The notes beneath the pieces were generated by a model that was not told the DNA's origin, searched no databases, and saw only the letters and a list, made by a program, of their open reading frames with translations. From positions 1 to 37,155 of IMG/VR virus record IMGVR_UViG_3300047321_000528: 37,155 nt of DNA, one strand, 5' to 3'. The stretch's first letter is position 1, and each line of letters starts with the position of its first letter. Positions 14,893 to 23,253 of the stretch are shown piece by piece. The stretch is from a virus. Both the position numbers and the translations under genes were made by a program.

Positions 14893-16978
14893 CTGCCAGC
14901 TCCTTCACTCCGCCCATGATCACGGAGAGCATATCACCGAAGTGAATCGTAGTTCCGTTACCGATGCCGAATGTCTTCTGGAAGTCCTGAGCCATCGGCC
15001 CAATGTGCTTCACGGGATCACCCTTATACCGCCACGTGAACATTGGCAACGTCTTCAACTTCTCCAGGAAGCCTTGTGCCGGATCGATGTCTTCCTTCAA
15101 GTCGCGCGAAGAGAACCACTGTGACCAAGGCATAGCGCCTGTCGCAGCACCTGCAACCGTCCCAAGCACATTCATCCAGGGATGCTGCTGAGGCTGTGCC
15201 TGATTCAGATTGTTGTAGTTCCCTGCGTAGCCACTCGCTGCCTGGAGAATGGGCGGACCCATCGCATACCGCAGTTGCTCGTTATACCACCTGTCCATGT
15301 TCGATTCCGCATTTTGCTGTGCGGCGTTCGGATACATGCCCAGGCCTGGCGTCAGCTGCCCCATGTTCGAGGCGTAAGGGTTGTTCGTATAGGCCCCTGC
15401 GATGCCTGCCTGCGTCTGCGTGAAGTCCTGCCCAAGCTGCGCATTGCCGAGGAGGCCCGTCTGCCCAGCACCTATCAGGCTTCCCATTCCCGACATCGCA
15501 CCGAGAGAGCGATTCTGTGCATCGTTCCACAGCTGGCCTTGCCCCAGGTAGGAATTACTGATCATATTGCCGGCGTTCATCGCTTGATCGTTCGTACTGA
15601 GATTCAGCTGCCCTTGCCCCATCATCTGGCTGTTCCAGGCGCCCTGCTCCATGCCACCGGCCTGCAGCATTCGTCCCTGTGCGGCCTGGTCAGCGTTGTA
15701 GGAGAGTTCGCTCTGCTGCCTGATGATGTCAGCGATGCCTTTCGAAGCTCCCGTGCCTAAGGCCATCGAGACGTCGCTGCCTGCGCCCAAGCCCATAGCG
15801 CCGTACTGCTCCTTGATCTGGGCCAGCTGATCCTGCAGTGCGAGCATGCCCTGAGACTGGATCGCCTGCAACTGCGGATTGATGTCCTGACGACCGCCCG
15901 TCAGTGCCTGGTTCTGCAACGCAGTCATGCCGATCCCGCCCTGAGCCTTCATGCGGGAGTACTGATCGATCGCCGACGGGCCGCTCGCAACGCGGTTCAT
16001 GGCGCTCATGCCCATACCGTTGCGGATCTGATTCTGATAGTCGGCGCTGAAGTTCCCGTTGTTCTGGAACATCCCCATCATCGCGTTGCCAGCACCCAGG
16101 CCCATGTTCTGCCAAGGACTGAGGTCCGCTTGAGAAGGGCCCTGATTGTACACGTCCTTCATCATGCCCAAGCCTGTGGCTGTCGTATCGTTCGACAGAC
16201 CCAGTTGCTTGTACATAGCGTCGTTCAAGGTGCTCCACGACGGGTCGAGAGGCACAGTCAGGTCTTCTCGGGAGAAGTACGGGTCGAAGCGTCCTCCGCT
16301 CCCCGTCATGTTCATCGCGCCGAGGTAGTAGTTCTGCATGTACTCACGCAGTGTCGCCAGGTCCTGCGGAATGCTGTCGCTGTTCACGCCGCCATTCGGT
16401 ACGCGGGGAACGCTCGCGCCAACCTCGGCAGGTCCCTGTCCTACAACTCCCGCACCGGCCCCGTTGGCATACGCGGAGTGCCAGTCTCCGATGTTCCCAC
16501 GATCCTGCCACTGGCCCGTACTGCCCCAGCTGCCTAAGTCAACAGTCGTCCCGTCCGGCAGAAGAATGCGAGGGCGGAGATCTCCTCTCCCCTCATTCTG
16601 AACGTGGATGCCCGCCGCATTCAAACTGGGCAAAGCCGCCTGCAACGACTGCGGGGTCACCGGCCCAGGAATCATCCCCTGAATCTGTGATTGCGACGGC
16701 ATGTTCCCCGTCGGCGTGTAGGACATCAACGACGCCTGCGGTGCAGCGTTTGAGGTCTTTGGCCCATTCAAGGCTGCGCCTTGGAACATGTTGCTCCAGC
16801 CCGCAGGCATGTTCGCAGCGACTTGAGGCTGGCCTTGAGACGTCGCGGAGTACTGTGCAGCCTGCGTACGTGCAGTGTCCTGCGCCATCGAATGGACAGG
16901 AGCGTACTGCGCTGCCTTCGGGTTCGCACCCGCCATGCCTACGCCAAAGAAATCGTCGGTCGAATTGGAAGCTGCCAT
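14876..16978 (-). CDS. Virion protein (700 aa) with C-terminal S74 intramolecular chaperone-like domain
   Basis: Residues 1 to about 610 are low in charge and rich in Gln, Met, Asn, Gly and Ala, with many MG/QG/NM turns. The C-terminal 79 residues resemble the endosialidase-type intramolecular chaperone (Peptidase_S74): SSRDLKEDI (from residue 623), FLEKLKTLPMFTWRYKGD, HIGPMAQDFQKTFG and FGDMLSVIMGGVKEL. In S74 domains the Ser near the start and the Lys of the LK pair drive self-cleavage after trimerisation; here the usual SDxRLK reads SSRDLK. The long terminal helix common in the family is cut short. The start is ATG 16978 with GAGAGGA seven bases upstream, inside the end of the GNAT gene. 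Position suggests the first of three internal virion proteins; a tail appendage is the alternative. Confidence 0.75.
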   Translation of the reverse strand: MAASNSTDDFFGVGMAGANPKAAQYAPVHSMAQDTARTQAAQYSATSQGQPQVAANMPAGWSNMFQGAALNGPKTSNAAPQASLMSYTPTGNMPSQSQIQGMIPGPVTPQSLQAALPSLNAAGIHVQNEGRGDLRPRILLPDGTTVDLGSWGSTGQWQDRGNIGDWHSAYANGAGAGVVGQGPAEVGASVPRVPNGGVNSDSIPQDLATLREYMQNYYLGAMNMTGSGGRFDPYFSREDLTVPLDPSWSTLNDAMYKQLGLSNDTTATGLGMMKDVYNQGPSQADLSPWQNMGLGAGNAMMGMFQNNGNFSADYQNQIRNGMGMSAMNRVASGPSAIDQYSRMKAQGGIGMTALQNQALTGGRQDINPQLQAIQSQGMLALQDQLAQIKEQYGAMGLGAGSDVSMALGTGASKGIADIIRQQSELSYNADQAAQGRMLQAGGMEQGAWNSQMMGQGQLNLSTNDQAMNAGNMISNSYLGQGQLWNDAQNRSLGAMSGMGSLIGAGQTGLLGNAQLGQDFTQTQAGIAGAYTNNPYASNMGQLTPGLGMYPNAAQQNAESNMDRWYNEQLRYAMGPPILQAASGYAGNYNNLNQAQPQQHPWMNVLGTVAGAATGAMPWSQWFSSRDLKEDIDPAQGFLEKLKTLPMFTWRYKGDPVKHIGPMAQDFQKTFGIGNGTTIHFGDMLSVIMGGVKELADARAN

Positions 16979-17526
16979 TCAAGTTCCTCTCGGAGTAGGC
17001 CGAGCACGTGCATGTCTTGGGGAGGTGAGGATGACCACATGCGGCGGAGACATCCTTCCATGACGAAACCAATCTTCCGGTAGAAGCTGCGCAGCGGGAT
17101 GTTCGAGACTGGCACGCTCGCATTGATCTTCTGCAGTTCGAACTTCTCACACGCTTCGAAGAGAACCGTCTTCACGGCCTCCTGACGATTACGGTGAAGC
17201 TTACTGTCCCAGAACGACACGTTCAGTTGCCCGCAGAAGCCTGGGATGATCGAGGTGAGATAGATAAGGCCAATCTCTCCCGCCTCCACGAAGAAGGCAT
17301 CCGTCGAAAGCAGCGCCTGTGCGAAGACGCGTTCGTGCGACTTCGGCATCTTCAGGCCGGCGTACAGCGTGACCAATCGTTCAAAGTCCTTTGGCGTCTG
17401 AAGGCGAAGCGGCCGTAGGTCTTCCGGTCGAAGCTGTGTTACTCCGTCACGGGTGGTGCTAAGACGAATATCGTGAACCACTGATTGGTCTGGCTGCACT
17501 GAAGGTAGAGATGTGACTTTGTCCAT
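16939..17526 (-). CDS. GNAT-family N-acetyltransferase-like protein
   Basis: A 195-aa protein. I choose ATG 17526 because AGAGGA lies eight bases upstream; longer in-frame starts run through the previous gene. The core resembles Gcn5-related acetyltransferases. LRLQTPKDFERLVTLYAG forms the first strand and helix. FVEAGEIGLIYLTSIIPGF and NVSFWDSKLHRNRQEAV occupy the acetyl-CoA loop region. VSNIPLRSFYRKIGFVMEG and CLRRM match the C-terminal N..s..FY.k.GF..EG.lR signature. The R/QxxGxG/A pyrophosphate loop is degenerate (HRNRQEA), so activity is uncertain. It overlaps the upstream small gene by 88 bases and the downstream 700-aa gene by 40. It may modify a virion or host protein; the substrate is unknown. 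Confidence 0.72.
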   Translation of the reverse strand: MDKVTSLPSVQPDQSVVHDIRLSTTRDGVTQLRPEDLRPLRLQTPKDFERLVTLYAGLKMPKSHERVFAQALLSTDAFFVEAGEIGLIYLTSIIPGFCGQLNVSFWDSKLHRNRQEAVKTVLFEACEKFELQKINASVPVSNIPLRSFYRKIGFVMEGCLRRMWSSSPPQDMHVLGLLREELEWQLPIRPTISLA

Positions 17527-17834
17527 GCTGTATTTCCTCTGCTCACGTACGCACCTACGGGAGGGACCATCAAGATGAAGCCCGGCGGCGTGACTCCAAG
17601 CTGGTGAGTGACCGATATCTCGGTCCCAGCGGGGATACCGACAGTGGAGACTGTACGCCACTCTCCCTTGATATTATCGAAGTCTGTACCATTACCAAAG
17701 GTAATCTGCCCGTTAATAAGCTGAGAAAGGGAGTCCAGTAAGCGGCCAATATAGGACGTGATTCTGACCGCCCATTGCTGCCATGACTCAGTCTTCTCGG
17801 GTCGAAACGGGTTCCACTGGGCATTGAACTTCAT
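17439..17834 (-). CDS. Small structural protein (131 aa), tail-associated
   Basis: The start is ATG 17834, overlapping the nozzle-like gene's stop as ATGA, with AGGGAG about 10 bases upstream. The first half looks helical (SWQQWAVRITSYIGRLLDSL); the second half is beta-rich with conserved-looking turns (IPAGTEISVTHQLGVTPPGF, YLQCSQTNQWFTIFVLAPP). Similar small beta proteins occur in fibre regions of podoviruses, but I cannot name a family. Its 3' end lies inside the GNAT gene for 88 bases, which is unusual for this compact but mostly minimally overlapping operon. A structural role at the tail is inferred from the neighbours. Confidence 0.7.
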   Translation of the reverse strand: MKFNAQWNPFRPEKTESWQQWAVRITSYIGRLLDSLSQLINGQITFGNGTDFDNIKGEWRTVSTVGIPAGTEISVTHQLGVTPPGFILMVPPVGAYVSRGNTAWTKSHLYLQCSQTNQWFTIFVLAPPVTE

Positions 17835-19429
17835 GTGTGGATGGGCTCCCTAAGTTCGAGAACCGGATTGAACTCGACAATCTGAAACGCTTCCGTATCG
17901 CTGTTGTGCTCGAACTTGAAACGGACTCGCTCTCCCGTGACTTGCACGTGAAGATGAGCTTCTCTCACGCCACCTGGGGTGCTCGATTCCAAAAGCACGT
18001 TATACGGACCAGTCCAAGTTCCTCCCCCGTTATTGCTGAAGTAGACTTGGATGTTCGCGCTGCTCCCATTGTCATAGTACTTAATGCCAAGGCTGCGCAG
18101 CGTGACATACGCAGGAGGCTGATTCGGGGCAATCTGATCCGACTCGAGGTCTTGCGACGTCCACCGACAGAAGATCGGCTTCCCGTCGTCCGAGGAATAC
18201 TGCGTACCCCACTTGCACATCTTCCCGTTGATGTTTCCCGTGATCATCGAGGGATAGGCGGATGCCAGAAGACGACTGTCATACTCCCAGTTCTGCTGGT
18301 CCATCGTTCCGATGAGTTCGTCGATTGTCGTCGTGTCATCGTTCCGACAGAGCGTTGCGGAAGTCGCACCCTCGATCGCCCACGGATACCAGATCGAGCG
18401 CCCGTAGTTAAACACCCAGGCTGCATTTGGCGTGGTCGCCCCACCCTGAGCACAGAAGAGGAGGTACTCCTGCGTGTCGCTCATCACAATGCCGAAGTTC
18501 GATCGGATGGAAGATGGCGTCACCTGATTGAAGATATAGTCTCGAATGGGATGTGCGATGCCTCTCTCTTGCGAGCCGTTGAAGACATACACGTCATCGT
18601 TCCCCATGAAGATATGCCCGGAGGATCCGGGCAGGGGCTGAAGCGACCTCTCCGCATAGAGCCCTACGCCTTCCGTCTTCACGCGGAGCGTGTAGGGAGC
18701 GAGCGCTTGACCCGTTCTCTCTGCGAGGTGAATGGAACGTTCGGTGTAGACGCACATGCCTTCACCGATCTTTCGAATCCCTCGAAGGTGATACGGATAC
18801 TCCGTCTGGTCGACGAAACCGCTTCCTGGACCATTCCAGTCTCGATGATCACTGGCGACAGGACGACGCGTGCGGAAGGGTTTCGAGATGCCTTCTTCCG
18901 TCGTATACGCAGCGCAAAGACGGTCGGCAAAGCGGGTGATGTAGCGGGTGATCGGTGCCTCGTCCGAGAGGATGTCGTATGTCGTCGAAAGGACGGAGAT
19001 ATCATGCCGCATGATCTGATCGACGCCCTGCGTGAAGACGATCGAGTTCTGCGAGTTCTCAAACTGATACCACTGTGTGTCGCCGGACGTGAGAACGGGC
19101 CCCGTGAGCTGCAGCCAGTTTCTCGTGGCGAAGTCGTACTTCCAGAAGCCTGTCATCGTGACAGCGACAAGGTGAGTGTTATTCTCCTCATCCTGCGTGC
19201 CGAAGCAGCCCATGATCTGACTGCCGATGATGTTCAGACCGAACTGACGAAAGCCTGGCCGCTTGCACAGCCTGCCTTCCAAAACGAAACAGTTGAGCAT
19301 GTCCGGAGACGCAGTGGGAGGAATGTCCTCTTCCACGTCATACTTGAACATCCCCCCAACCGGCCGTATAGGCAAGTTGAAGAACTGGGGATATTGAGCA
19401 TTCCTACTGCGTCTCCGGGTCTCAATCAT
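17831..19429 (-). CDS. Tail nozzle / DNA-stabilisation-like beta-propeller protein
   Basis: A 532-aa protein. I choose ATG 19429 because AGAAGG lies about 9 bases upstream and the previous stop is one base away; a longer frame runs back through that gene. Features typical of podoviral tail nozzle or packaged-DNA stabilisation proteins (T7 gp12 / P22 gp10 type) are an N-terminal PDMLNCFVLEGRLCKRPGFRQ segment, repeated strand-rich blades with WQ/WY and D-x-VYVFNG (GHIFMGNDDVYVFNG), IAHPIRDYIFNQV, and AWVFNYGRSIWYPW. The C terminus (NIQVYFSNNGGGTW) is also beta-rich. No signal peptide or enzyme motif is seen. Together with the 209-aa tube/adaptor protein it would make the short tail. Confidence 0.72.
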   Translation of the reverse strand: MIETRRRSRNAQYPQFFNLPIRPVGGMFKYDVEEDIPPTASPDMLNCFVLEGRLCKRPGFRQFGLNIIGSQIMGCFGTQDEENNTHLVAVTMTGFWKYDFATRNWLQLTGPVLTSGDTQWYQFENSQNSIVFTQGVDQIMRHDISVLSTTYDILSDEAPITRYITRFADRLCAAYTTEEGISKPFRTRRPVASDHRDWNGPGSGFVDQTEYPYHLRGIRKIGEGMCVYTERSIHLAERTGQALAPYTLRVKTEGVGLYAERSLQPLPGSSGHIFMGNDDVYVFNGSQERGIAHPIRDYIFNQVTPSSIRSNFGIVMSDTQEYLLFCAQGGATTPNAAWVFNYGRSIWYPWAIEGATSATLCRNDDTTTIDELIGTMDQQNWEYDSRLLASAYPSMITGNINGKMCKWGTQYSSDDGKPIFCRWTSQDLESDQIAPNQPPAYVTLRSLGIKYYDNGSSANIQVYFSNNGGGTWTGPYNVLLESSTPGGVREAHLHVQVTGERVRFKFEHNSDTEAFQIVEFNPVLELREPIHT

Positions 19430-19430
19430 C

Positions 19431-19796
19431 TCAGTCGCCTTCTTCTGAAGTCGCCGCGTCGAGAGCGTCAAACATGTCGGCGACTTCCTCTGCACCAGAC
19501 GTGAGCCACTCAACGTTGTTGAGGTACTCGTTGACCATCTTGAATTCGTCGGCGGTGAACCGTAGCTTCTGAGGCCCTTCTTTCATCACGCGAGGAACGG
19601 ACGTAGGAGAAGGCGTGGGCACTGCCTCACTGATCTCCTTCATCTTCACCGTGATGCGTCGTTCGAGCCGAGCAACGACGCCTGCGGAGCCGTAGGACTT
19701 CTTTCGTTCGCCAGCGTGATTACCGCCTCCGATAAAGCCCATGTAGAGATTCCGAAAGACTTCCCCGTTCGAGATTTCGACCACCTTATACATCAT
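19431..19796 (-). CDS. Small hypothetical protein (about 121 aa) before the nozzle gene
   Basis: Begins MMYKVVEISNGEVF if started at 19796, which has AGGAG ten bases upstream. Starts at 19805 and 19832 are possible but have poorer ribosome sites. The N-terminal half has Gly-rich and basic segments (GFIGGGNHAGERKKSYGSAG, ARLERRITVKM). The C-terminal half is acidic and helical (FTADEFKMVNEYLNNVEWL, AEEVADMFDALDAA). The family is not recognised. It ends one base before the start of the nozzle-like gene, so the two are probably translated together. Confidence 0.6.
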   Translation of the reverse strand: MMYKVVEISNGEVFRNLYMGFIGGGNHAGERKKSYGSAGVVARLERRITVKMKEISEAVPTPSPTSVPRVMKEGPQKLRFTADEFKMVNEYLNNVEWLTSGAEEVADMFDALDAATSEEGD

Positions 19797-19835
19797 ATTC
19801 TTCATGCTCCTAAATGCCTTGACTGTGCCCATGTC

Positions 19836-20615
19836 CTATGCCACGAAAATCGCCACTGCTCCCGCGTTATACCCTGCCCTGCCAGGAGTCGGGCCGCCGC
19901 TTATGGGGTTGTTATTTGCAGATGCTCCCCCGCCGCCGCCTGCTCCAATGGCAAAGCCTCTCCACCCAATTCCTGTACCGCCTGTGCCGCCTGCTCCCGG
20001 TGGGCCATGACCCGGATCCTGTGGAGGATCACCACTGCCAGGTCTACCACCGCCATCGCCACCGTGACCCAGAGAAGCACCTCCACCGCAACCTCCGCCT
20101 CCTCCGCTGCCTGGAGAGTAGGCCCCGGAGTACGTGCCAGAATCGCCGTCCGGTGCGACAGTTACGAACTGTCCTCCCTGCCCTCCTATCCGACCAGGAA
20201 AGACGAGAGCTCCAATGTTCGTCGGGACGGGTGCGTTACGATTGCCTGTCCCTCCCGCCGCAACAATCGCCGGACCGCCTAACACCGCAATGAAAGAGTT
20301 TCCGTTGACGTTCGCGCCCTGCAGGCCTAGGTGATACGTAGTCCCAGGAACGAGAACGACGTTGCCGCTGCGCACTTCTCCACAGCCTCCTCCGTTGCCT
20401 CCATTCGCGTCAATGCCACCGTTCCCTCCATAAGCGCCATTCCCGCAGATCTCCCAGGAGAGCGTGATTTCTCCTTGCACGGTGATCATGTAAGTCCCTG
20501 GCGCCGCAACGAAGTATAGAACGGGATTCGCCTTCATGTCCTGAGTGCCGTTCGTCGGCCCAGTCCACGTGAGGAGAGGCGGCCCGTATGCCTTGCCTAG
20601 CTTCAATCCAATCAT
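19836..20615 (-). CDS. Glycine-rich receptor-binding / fibre-tip protein (259 aa)
   Basis: An N-terminal beta segment (PVLYFVAAPGTYMITVQGEI) leads into a long glycine-rich region with many GG, GNGG and GGGG tracts (for example GGNGGIDANGGNGGGCG and SPGSGGGGGCGGGASLGHGG). It closes with AGYNAGAVAIFVA. This is the pattern of phage glycine-rich tip proteins that fold into a polyglycine-type sandwich and contact the receptor. Its start overlaps the preceding fibre gene as ATGA (20612-20615), which suits a fibre plus tip pair. It is related in style to the N-terminal third of the 755-aa protein upstream in the operon. Receptor binding is inferred. Confidence 0.75.
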   Translation of the reverse strand: MIGLKLGKAYGPPLLTWTGPTNGTQDMKANPVLYFVAAPGTYMITVQGEITLSWEICGNGAYGGNGGIDANGGNGGGCGEVRSGNVVLVPGTTYHLGLQGANVNGNSFIAVLGGPAIVAAGGTGNRNAPVPTNIGALVFPGRIGGQGGQFVTVAPDGDSGTYSGAYSPGSGGGGGCGGGASLGHGGDGGGRPGSGDPPQDPGHGPPGAGGTGGTGIGWRGFAIGAGGGGGASANNNPISGGPTPGRAGYNAGAVAIFVA

Positions 20616-21751
20616 GGCGCGTAGTTCTGACCCACGACACTTCCGTGCCAGGTCGCTCCACCGTTCCGAGTGAAGAAGAAGTACTTGTCAATGCGCCCGC
20701 CGGCCGCCGTGATGACTGGAGCTCCGCCGCCTGGCCAGTGGACAATGGAAGTGAACCACGGCCACGAGAACGATCCCGCAGTGTTGATGATCAGACAGAA
20801 GCTGCCATACTTGCCGGAGACAGGAACGCTCGTCACGACCGTATTACCAATGGCCTGGTTATACGTAAACTCGAACACGCTGCCTAAGGCCATGTCGATG
20901 GTCAGGCCGCCGCCAATGATCGCAATCGCGGTGTGCTCTTCGGAGTATGCCGTGAAGTCCTGTCTCGAGGCCCAGGCGTTCGGAGACCCGAGCAACCCCA
21001 CGCCAGTCATGTAGACGCCGGTCGTGTCCTGGAAGTACGCAGGGTGAACCGCGGGAATCCTACCGTCAGGCTGAATGAGGGGAACGCTGGCTGACCCCGT
21101 ATACACCGTATTCTTCAACGTCGTATAACGGTCGACGACAAGGTCTCCCGTGATATGCATGCTGTCCGCTGTGATCTGTCCCGACACCGTCGAGTTGAAA
21201 ACCACAGGGCCGTTGAAGGTGACGCCGCCTGCGAAAGTGGCAGAGCCCGCGATAAGGGTCGCGATGTAGGCCTGGGCCCAGCGCAGCGCCGGAGCACCCA
21301 AGTTGTACGTGTTGTCCGTCTGCGGAACGATGTGTCCTGAAGCCGTCGACTTCGCGAAGAAGACTCCGTCCTTCGAAAGGGAAGACTGTACGACACCGTT
21401 GACGAGGAACTCGAAGATCTTCGATGTAGGCGCGGACGCGGTGTCCGTGATGTTCATCCAGATCGCAGAAGGCTCTCCCGTGGTGTTCCACGTCGTCTCC
21501 AACTCGATCATTCCGGCGTCGCTGTCGCCCGTAATCGAATTCGCCTGATGCGTGTAGATGAACGGAAGATTGTCCAACGCACGGAAGGGCAGGGAGACAG
21601 GATACCCATCCCAATCCTGTGACGTGTTCCAGATGAAGGCGACTGACATCCTCTCGGACACGTCAATCTTCATCGCCCTCATGTGATTGTCGATCGAAGA
21701 AGCAAACTCCGAGCCGAGAGGCGAGCCATTATTCCAGGCATTCGTGAGCAT
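20612..21751 (-). CDS. Tail fibre protein (379 aa)
   Basis: Contains the common fibre shaft block VPQTDNTYNLGAPALRWAQA around mid-protein, followed by short repeats (SATFAGGVTFNGPVVFNSTV, SMHITGDLVVDRYTTL) typical of trimeric beta-helical shafts. The C-terminal domain holds beta segments ending GKYGSFCLIINTAGSFSWPW and an aromatic tail. The N terminus (MLTNAWNNGSPLGSEFASS) is a plausible attachment segment. The start shares one base with the stop of the tube/adaptor gene (TAATG). Its stop overlaps the start of the glycine-rich tip protein. The fibre assignment is good; what it binds is unknown. Confidence 0.82.
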   Translation of the reverse strand: MLTNAWNNGSPLGSEFASSIDNHMRAMKIDVSERMSVAFIWNTSQDWDGYPVSLPFRALDNLPFIYTHQANSITGDSDAGMIELETTWNTTGEPSAIWMNITDTASAPTSKIFEFLVNGVVQSSLSKDGVFFAKSTASGHIVPQTDNTYNLGAPALRWAQAYIATLIAGSATFAGGVTFNGPVVFNSTVSGQITADSMHITGDLVVDRYTTLKNTVYTGSASVPLIQPDGRIPAVHPAYFQDTTGVYMTGVGLLGSPNAWASRQDFTAYSEEHTAIAIIGGGLTIDMALGSVFEFTYNQAIGNTVVTSVPVSGKYGSFCLIINTAGSFSWPWFTSIVHWPGGGAPVITAAGGRIDKYFFFTRNGGATWHGSVVGQNYAP

Positions 21752-22380
21752 TACTTATGCCACCTGTCCCCAGCTTGAAGGCCGGTCTTGTAATCGTTCA
21801 ACTTCTCTGCCCGCTTCGGCAGGTTCATGTCCGACACGTAGGCTTTCGCCTCTCTCGCGGCAAGCTCTGCCTTGTCGAACTCTCGGAGGAAGTTCAGTGC
21901 GTTCTCCGATGAGTACAACTCCAGGATGAGATCGTAGGCCTTCGCGAGGACGGAGATTCCCGTAGTCCACTCGGCGGGCAACCGCCGATACCAGATCTTA
22001 ATGGGGATGTCCGCGTTCGCGGTGGAGTCGAAGTAGAAGCGATTGTTCCACCAGTAGAACCGTGAAGGAGGCCCAGGAGTCTTCGTAATGCCCTGCTCAA
22101 GACGTTCGCGGTCAGCGGGACGACAGATTGCGCCCGAGGCACTGTTCTTCACCATGACAGGCCACCAGAGATCGGTGACGGTGATAGGGAAGATGGAATC
22201 TGTCCCCGTGACAAGCGTCTCGATGCAAATGCCTTCCATCTCGGGATGCTCGTATTCGTTAGAGCACCGGAGGAGTGCATCGTTAATCCACTCACTCCGC
22301 ATGATCGGAGAGACGTCAGTACGATTCCCCACGCGCAGCGCGAGATTCGCATCGATCCGTTCGAAGGTGCGTCTTGCCAT
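21751..22380 (-). CDS. Tail tube / head-tail adaptor-like protein (209 aa)
   Basis: Resembles podoviral tube or adaptor proteins (T7 gp11 / P22 gp4 functional type) in size and layout. It opens with a helical segment containing RSEWINDALLRCSNEYEHPE, continues with a strand-rich centre (SIFPITVTDLWWPVMVKN, SRFYWWNNRFYFDS, IPIKIWYRRLPAEW), and ends with helices (LAKAYDLILELYSSENAL). The start follows the previous stop directly (TAGATG). It shares one base with the next gene. No catalytic motif is seen. The assignment rests on overall pattern and on its position in the tail block. Confidence 0.6.
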   Translation of the reverse strand: MARRTFERIDANLALRVGNRTDVSPIMRSEWINDALLRCSNEYEHPEMEGICIETLVTGTDSIFPITVTDLWWPVMVKNSASGAICRPADRERLEQGITKTPGPPSRFYWWNNRFYFDSTANADIPIKIWYRRLPAEWTTGISVLAKAYDLILELYSSENALNFLREFDKAELAAREAKAYVSDMNLPKRAEKLNDYKTGLQAGDRWHK

Positions 22381-22617
22381 CTACAGATCCTCATCCACTG
22401 CGGGAAGCGGCTCAGGAGTCTCCTCGTAGCCGAATTCGACGTCTCGATAGTGAGCCTGATACCCTGGCTCTTCCCAACAGTTATGCGTGCCAATTCCTCG
22501 GCAGCGCGTCCGGCCGTTCTGCATGCCAACGAGACGGCGAGGGTAGTGAGTGCCACACATGTCGCACGTATACCACTCAGACCCTTCCCGCCAGCGTGCA
22601 GACTGGGTATCGCTCAT
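22381..22617 (-). CDS. Small zinc-ribbon-like protein (78 aa)
   Basis: Four cysteines in a ribbon-like arrangement are visible: WYTCDMCGTHYP (C18, C21) and RCRGIGTHNC (C39, C47), followed by a very acidic tail. It could bind one zinc ion. The start overlaps the preceding stop as ATGA (22614-22617), and its TAG abuts the tube/adaptor start. Small Cys-rich proteins occur in head-tail regions of other phages without a settled role. Structural or assembly functions are possible. Confidence 0.72.
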   Translation of the reverse strand: MSDTQSARWREGSEWYTCDMCGTHYPRRLVGMQNGRTRCRGIGTHNCWEEPGYQAHYRDVEFGYEETPEPLPAVDEDL

Positions 22618-22895
22618 TTCAATCGGGCGAGAAGGAAGTTAACGCCGCCGGGATCCGTTGCGTAACGCAATCCCTTGACGCGGATGCTGATCCCTCCGAG
22701 CAGGTCGATGTTCTGTGCGGGAGCCTCGACCACGCCCTCTGCGACGATGCTGTCATCGTTATCGACGACTTTGAAGTTGTTGCCAACGGTGCCTCCCACA
22801 ATGACGAGAGTGAGGCCGGACAGGTAGAGAACGTCGTCGACCTTGTCTCCAACAGACGTCATCCTGATGTGGCGTGAATCGCGAGTAATTGCCAT
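22614..22895 (-). CDS. Small beta-rich hypothetical protein (93 aa)
   Basis: I choose ATG 22895, preceded by GAGAGGT; the longer frame upstream covers the previous gene and is not credible. The protein starts MAITRDSRHIRMTSVGDKVD and then alternates hydrophobic strands with acidic turns (LTLVIVGGTVGNNFKVVDND, IDLLGGISIRVKGLRY), so it is probably all-beta. The type is common among small virion or decoration-like proteins in tail regions. The family is not recognised with certainty. Confidence 0.65.
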   Translation of the reverse strand: MAITRDSRHIRMTSVGDKVDDVLYLSGLTLVIVGGTVGNNFKVVDNDDSIVAEGVVEAPAQNIDLLGGISIRVKGLRYATDPGGVNFLLARLK

Positions 22896-22896
22896 G

Positions 22897-23136
22897 CTAA
22901 CCTCTCTCCATAGGTGGTTCCGTGTGACCATCCCACCGAGGTGCATCCGGCCAGTAAGTCGGCGGAGCAAACAACGGAGGGTTGAACGGAGGCATTGTCC
23001 GACCAAGTCTCCCCTCGGGGATGTCAAGGAGAGACTTCGTAGGAAGTACTTCCGACCAACGCAGCAGGAATTCCCCACTGTCATCGTGAACAAGGAGGTC
23101 AGCGTGATCGTGAAACGTGACAAAGGAAGCTGTCAT
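22897..23136 (-). CDS. Small hypothetical protein with proline-rich C terminus (79 aa)
   Basis: The ATG at 23136 has a near-perfect ribosome site (AAGGAGG five bases upstream). The N-terminal half is a mixed beta segment (FVTFHDHADLLVHDDSGEFL); the C-terminal half is Pro/aromatic-rich (MPPFNPPLFAPPTYWP) and ends TEPPMERG. No family is recognised. Its stop (TAG 22897-22899) lies one base before the next start, so the two genes are coupled. The strong ribosome site suggests high expression among these small tail-region genes. Confidence 0.65.
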   Translation of the reverse strand: MTASFVTFHDHADLLVHDDSGEFLLRWSEVLPTKSLLDIPEGRLGRTMPPFNPPLFAPPTYWPDAPRWDGHTEPPMERG

Positions 23137-23153
23137 CTTATCCTCCTTAGATA

Positions 23154-23201
23154 GGTGGGAAAGGGACCTGGACAAGATCCCCTCCCCTACCTTTCCGCAC
23201 C
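23154..23201. repeat. Imperfect inverted repeat / stem-loop between two small genes
   Basis: GGTGGGAAAGG (23154-23164) pairs with CCTTTCCGCACC (23190-23201), an 11-bp stem with one bulged base and a 25-base C-rich loop. On the minus-strand transcript it ends about ten bases before the AAGGAGG ribosome site of the gene starting at 23136. There is no run of U after it, so it does not look like an intrinsic terminator. It could be an RNA processing or translation-control element. The remaining intergenic sequence (23202-23253) shows nothing recognisable. Confidence 0.4.
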
Positions 23202-23253
23202 AGGCGTTGTACGCATTCCCGCCTGACGTGCAGGTGCTACGGTGCTGCCTGCA

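Noticed and set aside
17837-19504. Long open frame of 555 codons on the plus strand
   Set aside because: It mirrors the nozzle-like gene almost exactly; the minus-strand product has the expected tail-protein motifs, while the plus-strand one has none.
23154-23201. Stem-loop considered as an intrinsic terminator
   Set aside because: On the minus-strand transcript it is followed by a purine-rich ribosome site and not by a U-tract, so it is kept only as an inverted repeat.
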